DNA of 64,000 nucleotides from NCBI RefSeq assembly GCF_014287705.1, contig NZ_JACOOY010000016.1, forward strand, positions 1 to 64,000, given 5' to 3'. The notes under the pieces are model-generated. The model worked only from the letters and a program-made list of their open reading frames with translations. It did no database searches and was not told where the DNA came from. The stretch comes from Dorea_D hominis. Lineage in GTDB: Bacteria; Bacillota; Clostridia; Lachnospirales; Lachnospiraceae. The position numbers were made by a program, and so were the translations under genes. Below are positions 60,043-64,000 of the stretch, in pieces (position 1 is the stretch's first letter; the number at the start of each line of letters is the position of its first letter).

Positions 60043-60255
60043 CTATAAAATCTCAATTGCTCTTGGCGATGCCGGGATTCTGCGGATATATCCATTTAAC
60101 TCCAACTGCTTGATTCTGGAAAATGCTGATGATGTTGATTTCACCCCGATCAATTTTCCAAATTCCCGTATTGTCGGTGGATATCCATGTTCATTGGTAT
60201 ATCGTAAAATACACTGATAACTTTCTTCCTGTTTTCTGGTTAATGCTTTTTTCAA
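60043..60255 (-). CDS. LexA DNA-binding-domain-only protein
   Basis: 70 residues with the LexA winged helix (LTRKQEESYQCILRYTNEHG, YPPTIREFGKLIGVKSTSSA, AFSRIKQLELNGYIRRIPAS) and nothing after it: no Ala-Gly cleavage loop and no serine protease domain. TTG start at 60255 after GGAGGGATAG. It cannot undergo RecA-stimulated self-cleavage, so it may repress constitutively or compete with host LexA. It follows the Y-family polymerase by 14 bp. Confidence 0.8.
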   Translation of the reverse strand: MKKALTRKQEESYQCILRYTNEHGYPPTIREFGKLIGVKSTSSAFSRIKQLELNGYIRRIPASPRAIEIL

Positions 60256-60269
60256 ATCTATCCCTCCAA

Positions 60270-61517
60270 TTACCCATGGAAATAACTATGTGGATGGATC
60301 GTGTGCGTACCAGCGTCTAAGTGGGATAAGACTTTATCCTGATACATTGCCGCTCGCTGTATACTGAAATAACCAAACCGTCGTCTGATCTCATCTACAG
60401 TACGATCCAGCTTCTCTAACTTTTCCTTTTTCTCCTGATTTCCAAATAAATCCAACTGCACGGGAATATCATCTAACACAAGATCCGCAGCTCGGATCCC
60501 CAGGCTTCTAATGGGATGTTCCCATTTGTAATTATCTTTAAATAGCTGAAATGCTGCAGTTACAATCTCGTTTGTAATATTCGTTGGCTGTCGTAAATGT
60601 ATCTGTCTGGAAAAACTATACAATCGATTATCTCGAACTGTAATTTCTACTGTTTTGCATTTAAATCCATGTTTCCGCAATCGTGCAGCTACACTTTCTG
60701 CCAATGCTATTTGAATGATCCAGACATCCAGATCATTTTCCAGATCTCTCGGTGTTGTAGTGCTATTACCTATCGACTTTACTGGTGCTTCATATCCTTC
60801 CTTGCAAACCGGATCTTCATCCCAGCCATTTGCGAAAGCCCATAATACATTTCCTATTTTTCCAAAATGACTCTCTAACAACTTTTCGTCTGATTCCGCA
60901 AGTTGCCCGATTGTCCGGATTCCAAGTTTTTGCAATTTCTTATTTGTCTGTCTTCCGACATAAAGCAAATCTGACGCTGGAAGCTGCCATATCCTGTCTT
61001 TATAATTTTCTCGATTAAACTCTGTGATTGCATCCGGCTTTTTATAATCTGAACCAAGTTTCGCATAAATCTTATTCCAGGAAATTCCAATACTTACCGT
61101 TACACCCAGTTCGTATTTAATCCGATGGCTGATTTCTCTTGCAATCGTCATTCCGCTTCCTTTCAGATTTCTGCTGTCCGATACATCCAGCCAGGCTTCA
61201 TCAATTCCATATGGCTCGATCTTGTCCGTATACTCCGAATAGATTTCTCTTGCCATCTTTGAAAATCTCAAATACAAATCCATCCGTGGTGGTACAAATA
61301 TGATTTCCGGACAAATCTGTTTTGCCTGCCATAATGCCATTCCGGTCTTTACACCTTTTTGCTTTGCAATATAATTTGCTGTCAGCACAATCCCATGCCG
61401 GGCTTCCGGATCGCCACCTACTGCCAGAGGCATTCCTGCAAATTCCGGATGATGTAGCATTTCTACACTGGCATAAAAACAGTTCATATCACTATGCAGG
61501 ATCACACGCTCACTCAA
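60270..61517 (-). CDS. Y-family DNA polymerase (DinB/UmuC type)
   Basis: 415 residues from a TTG at 61517 (AGGAGG 8 nt upstream); the GTG three codons earlier overlaps the ribosome site. Palm motifs are VILHSDMNCFYASVEM with the metal aspartate and YGIDEAWLDVSDSR (the D-E pair); LDLFGNQEKKEKLEKLD near the C-terminus resembles a beta-clamp-binding site. It bypasses DNA damage with low fidelity. Divergent from an S24 repressor gene, so it is a regulated mutagenesis cassette on the element. Confidence 0.9.
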   Translation of the reverse strand: MSERVILHSDMNCFYASVEMLHHPEFAGMPLAVGGDPEARHGIVLTANYIAKQKGVKTGMALWQAKQICPEIIFVPPRMDLYLRFSKMAREIYSEYTDKIEPYGIDEAWLDVSDSRNLKGSGMTIAREISHRIKYELGVTVSIGISWNKIYAKLGSDYKKPDAITEFNRENYKDRIWQLPASDLLYVGRQTNKKLQKLGIRTIGQLAESDEKLLESHFGKIGNVLWAFANGWDEDPVCKEGYEAPVKSIGNSTTTPRDLENDLDVWIIQIALAESVAARLRKHGFKCKTVEITVRDNRLYSFSRQIHLRQPTNITNEIVTAAFQLFKDNYKWEHPIRSLGIRAADLVLDDIPVQLDLFGNQEKKEKLEKLDRTVDEIRRRFGYFSIQRAAMYQDKVLSHLDAGTHTIHPHSYFHG

Positions 61518-61625
61518 ACTTTTCACCTCCTAGCTGTTTCCTTCAATATGATGTCTTATCAATTTCTGTATGTTTAGTATATATCGACATTCCGGAGATA
61601 GTCAAGTAACATCTTGGTTGTCTTT

Positions 61626-61640
61626 TCTCCATTTTGGAGA
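61626..61640. promoter_or_regulatory. Operator-like palindrome between polymerase and S24 repressor
   Basis: TCTCCA-TTT-TGGAGA, a 6-bp perfect dyad, in the divergent region 61518-61711. TACGGTATAATGC at about 61666 offers a -10 for the S24 gene. Confidence 0.5.
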
Positions 61641-61711
61641 TTATTGTTGATTTTATTTCTAACATACGGTATAATGCATATAGAAAATTCAAATAGAAAT
61701 GAGGCGAACAA

Positions 61712-62443
61712 ATGCGTGATTTCGGGGAAATATTAGCAGAAAATAGAAAAAAGAAAGGATACTCTCAATCAGATCTGGTAGACCTGCTTTCTCAGGAAGG
61801 TATTCAGGTCACTACAAAAGCAATCTCCAAATGGGAGACCAATGCACGAGAACCAGCTTTACATGTTTTCCTGACACTTTGCCAGTTACTTGATATCGAA
61901 GATATATATGAATCTTTCTTTGGAGAAAATCCATATAACATTATGAGTGGATTGAATGAAGAAGGCAGAAATAAATTGATTGAATTTGCTGATATTTTGA
62001 AAGCTTCTAAAAAGTTTTCTCCACTGTCTGCAAAGATTATCCCATTCCATCATCCTGTAGAAATTACCTGGGAACCAGTTTCTGCTGGTACTGGAAATTA
62101 CCTGGAAGATTCTGTAAAAGAAACTTATGACGTAGGACACCTTGCTCCTGAGCAGACTGACTTTGGTGTACGGATCTCCGGTGACAGTATGGAACCACTT
62201 TATCATACAGGCGATGTCGCATGGATTCAGAAAAAAGATTCTCTTGCTAATGGTGAAATTGGAATCTTCTATCTCAACGGTAATACTTACATCAAGGAAT
62301 TACACGATGAGCCAGATGGTGTTTATCTGATTTCTTTAAATCAAAAATATCGTCCTATCCAAGTTTTGGAATCTGACTCTTTTAAGATTTTTGGAAAAGT
62401 AATCGGAAAATGCAAAGGTGCAGAAATTCCGGGATTTCATTAG
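61712..62443 (+). CDS. XRE-S24 (CI/LexA-like) repressor
   Basis: 243 residues: N-terminal XRE helix-turn-helix (NRKKKGYSQSDLVDLLSQEG, TTKAISKWETNAREPALHVF) and a C-terminal S24 peptidase. The cleavage pair is AG in VSAGTGNYLE, the nucleophile in ISGDSMEPLYHTGDV, and the lysine in NTYIKELHDE. It should self-cleave with RecA after DNA damage and release the divergent polymerase operon and perhaps transfer genes. Confidence 0.9.
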   Translation: MRDFGEILAENRKKKGYSQSDLVDLLSQEGIQVTTKAISKWETNAREPALHVFLTLCQLLDIEDIYESFFGENPYNIMSGLNEEGRNKLIEFADILKASKKFSPLSAKIIPFHHPVEITWEPVSAGTGNYLEDSVKETYDVGHLAPEQTDFGVRISGDSMEPLYHTGDVAWIQKKDSLANGEIGIFYLNGNTYIKELHDEPDGVYLISLNQKYRPIQVLESDSFKIFGKVIGKCKGAEIPGFH

Positions 62444-62499
62444 ATTTCAACAGCAGGTTCATGATCCTGCTGATAACAATAAGCAAAGGAAGTGATTGA

Positions 62500-62700
62500 A
62501 TGGCAATCAATAATACATTAAAAGATATTCGTGAAGAACGGAATCTCATTCAAGCAGATTTGGCTGAAGCCATAGGTTCCTGCAGCCAGACTATAGGCCG
62601 CATCGAACGTGGAGAACGTAATCCCTCTCTTGAGATTGCAATCCGGCTGGCCCATTACCTGAAAGTGCCTGTAGAAGATATTTTTCAAGTTGAAGACTGA
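62500..62700 (+). CDS. Small XRE-family regulator
   Basis: 66 residues, a bare XRE helix-turn-helix: NTLKDIREERNLIQADLAEA, GSCSQTIGRIERGERNPSLE, VPVEDIF. It matches the YgzD/Cro type of element regulator. AAAGGAAGTGATTG precedes the ATG. Fifty-six bp after the S24 repressor. Confidence 0.85.
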   Translation: MAINNTLKDIREERNLIQADLAEAIGSCSQTIGRIERGERNPSLEIAIRLAHYLKVPVEDIFQVED

Positions 62701-62713
62701 AGCATAACAGCCG

Positions 62714-62745
62714 AAAAACCGAGGAATAAAATCCCCGGTTTTCCT
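62714..62745. terminator. Terminator after the XRE gene
   Basis: AAAAACCGAGG and CCCCGGTTTTCC, about 9 bp paired, with flanking T/A runs. Confidence 0.7.
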
Positions 62746-62756
62746 TTTGCTCAAAA

Positions 62757-62806
62757 ATCAGTGTAATTCCATGATGCACAGATGCATATACGATTGCTTT
62801 TCTCAT
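62757..62806 (-). pseudogene. Flavodoxin gene, 5' fragment
   Basis: MRKAIVYASVHHGITL is the normal opening of a flavodoxin (FMN loop region). After about 16 codons the reading turns into the XRE terminator and leaves the family. The ATG overlaps the YjbR stop (ATGA), as in an intact two-gene operon. The rest of the gene is gone. Confidence 0.75.
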
Positions 62807-63177
62807 TTGTTTTCCTTTCTGCCTGCTCCATCAATCAGGTCATAACTCATATCTAAAAAGTCCAGTACCTTTGCTTCGCTGACCGAACCATCCAGTAAAA
62901 TAGTGATCCAGTGCTGCTTATTCATATGATACCCAGGTAAAAATCCATAAGTCTGAATAATCATATTTGTCATGTCCGGATCACACTTTACGTCAATGAT
63001 ATCAACCATCTCTCTTCCTTCTAATCCCAGTTTCGATTTTTCAACCGTCATGATCACTGCATACCATTTCCCATTCTTATGTCGAAGTACTGCACTGTCC
63101 GGTAGTTTACTCCATAAATATTCCGGAATCGTGCCATACTGTTTCTGCACATATTCAAAAATTTCTTCTTTCTTCAC
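62803..63177 (-). CDS. MmcQ/YjbR family protein
   Basis: 124 residues from a GTG at 63177 (GGAG 11 nt upstream). YVQKQYGTIPEYLWSKLPDS, then KWYAVIMTVEKSKLGLEG, VDIIDVKCDPDM and NKQHWITILLDGSV are the YjbR pattern, a small CyaY-like fold that binds DNA or nucleotides. It is a passenger with the truncated flavodoxin. Confidence 0.9.
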   Translation of the reverse strand: MKKEEIFEYVQKQYGTIPEYLWSKLPDSAVLRHKNGKWYAVIMTVEKSKLGLEGREMVDIIDVKCDPDMTNMIIQTYGFLPGYHMNKQHWITILLDGSVSEAKVLDFLDMSYDLIDGAGRKENK

Positions 63178-63312
63178 AATCTATTCAACTCCTGATTCTT
63201 CTGATATCCTGCCCATAATCATACCACATTTTCGTATCCCGTACTACCTGCCAAATTCTTTTGCATTTTCCCGGTTCTCCTGACTTTAACTAATAGAGAG
63301 GTAAAACAGCAA

Positions 63313-63415
63313 GGACAGGAAGTGAGGATACACTTCCGGGAAATCCCAATTTAGGGAACCCTACCCTAAATTGAAAAAACGCTGAAAGCAACGATACTAC
63401 TGTCCTCTCAGAAAG
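63313..63415 (+). other. Candidate origin of transfer
   Basis: Just before mobC are three dyads: GGAAGTG-AGGATA-CACTTCC (63318-63337), CAATTTAGGG-N7-CCCTAAATTG (63347-63373), and outer GGACAG/CTGTCC (63313-63318 with 63410-63415). This structure directly upstream of mobC and relaxase is typical of an oriT. The nick site is not identifiable by eye. 63178-63312 shows no other feature. Confidence 0.55.
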
Positions 63416-63427
63416 GAGAACCCGCCA

Positions 63428-63751
63428 ATGGCTGAAAGAAAGAGAAACAAAGAAATCCATTTCTATGTCACCGAAGAAGAACGAAAGTTAATCCGCAGGA
63501 AGATGATAGAATCAAAGACAAAAAACATGGGAGCTTATCTGCGCAAAATGGCAATCGACGGTTACATCGTCAACACAGATACCACTCCACTTAAGAAACA
63601 GTATGAGGAAATGCACAAGATTGGTGTAAATATCAACCAGATTGCAAAAAAGGTAAATACCACCGGAGATCTATATCCGGAAGAAATGCAAGAATTGAAA
63701 GAGATGGTAAAAGAAATATGGCATATCTTAAAATCTTCCCCATTAAAGTAA
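63428..63751 (+). CDS. mobC: MobC-type relaxosome accessory protein
   Basis: 107 residues. Ribbon-helix-helix-like start (RNKEIHFYVTEEERKLIRRK), KNMGAYLRKMAIDGYI and the C-terminal VNINQIAKKVNTTGDLYPEE are the MobC/bacterial mobilization pattern. It binds oriT and aids the relaxase. AAAGGAG precedes the ATG. The relaxase start lies 34 bp inside its 3' end. Confidence 0.9.
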   Translation: MAERKRNKEIHFYVTEEERKLIRRKMIESKTKNMGAYLRKMAIDGYIVNTDTTPLKKQYEEMHKIGVNINQIAKKVNTTGDLYPEEMQELKEMVKEIWHILKSSPLK

Positions 63752-64000
63752 CAGACAAGAAAGCTCTAGACTATATTACAAATCCAGATAAGACAGATGA
63801 AAAACTGTTAGTTTCCAGTTTTGGCTGTTCCCCGGAAACTGCAGATCTTGAATTTTCTATGACAAGAGAAATGGCAAAAAAGAATGGAATGGACAAGGGC
63901 GATAACCTGGCATTTCATCTGATCCAGTCATTTAAGCCTGGAGAAGTTGATGCCGAAAATGCCCATCGCTTAGGGCAGCAATTTGCTGACGAAGTACTGA
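63718..64000 (+). CDS. Relaxase/mobilization nuclease, N-terminal fragment at window edge
   Basis: The first 94 codons of a MobA/VirD2-type relaxase: MAYLKIFPIKVTDKKALDYI, DKTDEKLLVSSFGCSPETAD and LAFHLIQSFKPGEVDAENAH with the start of the HUH/HxH region expected just beyond. It would nick oriT and lead the strand. The rest is outside the window. Overlaps mobC by 34 bp in another frame. Confidence 0.9.
   Translation, partial: MAYLKIFPIKVTDKKALDYITNPDKTDEKLLVSSFGCSPETADLEFSMTREMAKKNGMDKGDNLAFHLIQSFKPGEVDAENAHRLGQQFADEVL

Overview
The window reads as chromosome of a gut-type Lachnospiraceae (low-GC Clostridia). The support is indirect: strong AGGAGG ribosome sites, TTGACA/TATAAT promoters, an L10 leader with attenuator, paired glgC/glgD, a selenocysteine-type GrdB, and integrative elements with DUF6462, DUF6870, MobC and multiple large serine recombinases. 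No rRNA, tRNA or CRISPR array was seen.

Positions 1-48 kb are mostly resident chromosome. 1-7 kb holds a sugar-uptake locus: a polyol-type dehydrogenase start, two ROK regulators and a ChvE-GguA-GguB sugar ABC transporter, with dyad operators over two promoters. Then come threonine aldolase and the ribosomal cluster rpmG-secE-nusG-rplK-rplA, separated from rplJ-rplL by a DUF975 gene, a LysR regulator and an alaA-type aminotransferase. 15-25 kb holds thrE, glgC-glgD, hcp and a MarR-controlled heterodimeric ABC exporter. 25-28.5 kb is grdX-grdE-grdB, with an in-frame UGA and a local hairpin in grdB. 28.8-34 kb holds an orphan T-box-like leader, a RelA/SpoT-domain protein, LuxR- and LytTR-type regulators, a DMT transporter and signal peptidase I.

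34.0-41.4 kb is a ten-gene operon: a degenerate GGDEF protein, an ECF-like sigma factor, a putative anti-sigma factor, a lipoprotein transglutaminase, and a pilus-like set (PilC/GspF, small membrane proteins, a class III-signal pseudopilin, PilT ATPase). It starts with a structured ~165-nt leader. This is the most system-like novelty in the window. 41.4-47.3 kb has two Ig-like secreted proteins, MATE and DMT transporters, a pair of convergent small RNAs sharing a terminator, and a BlaR1/BlaI-like pair.

From about 47.3 kb accessory DNA dominates. A worn integrative element is left as HIRAN and DUF6462 genes, a detached MetRS C-terminal domain and the 3' end of a tyrosine integrase with its arm-type repeats. 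It is cut at about 49.84 kb by a second element that runs off the window: three tandem large serine recombinases, DUF6870 plus MazF/PemK, a structured non-coding region, a sigma-like regulator, an XRE-controlled block, a Y-family polymerase with a LexA-HTH protein and an S24 repressor, and an oriT-like region with mobC and relaxase. That makes it probably a mobilizable (IME) or conjugative (ICE) element.
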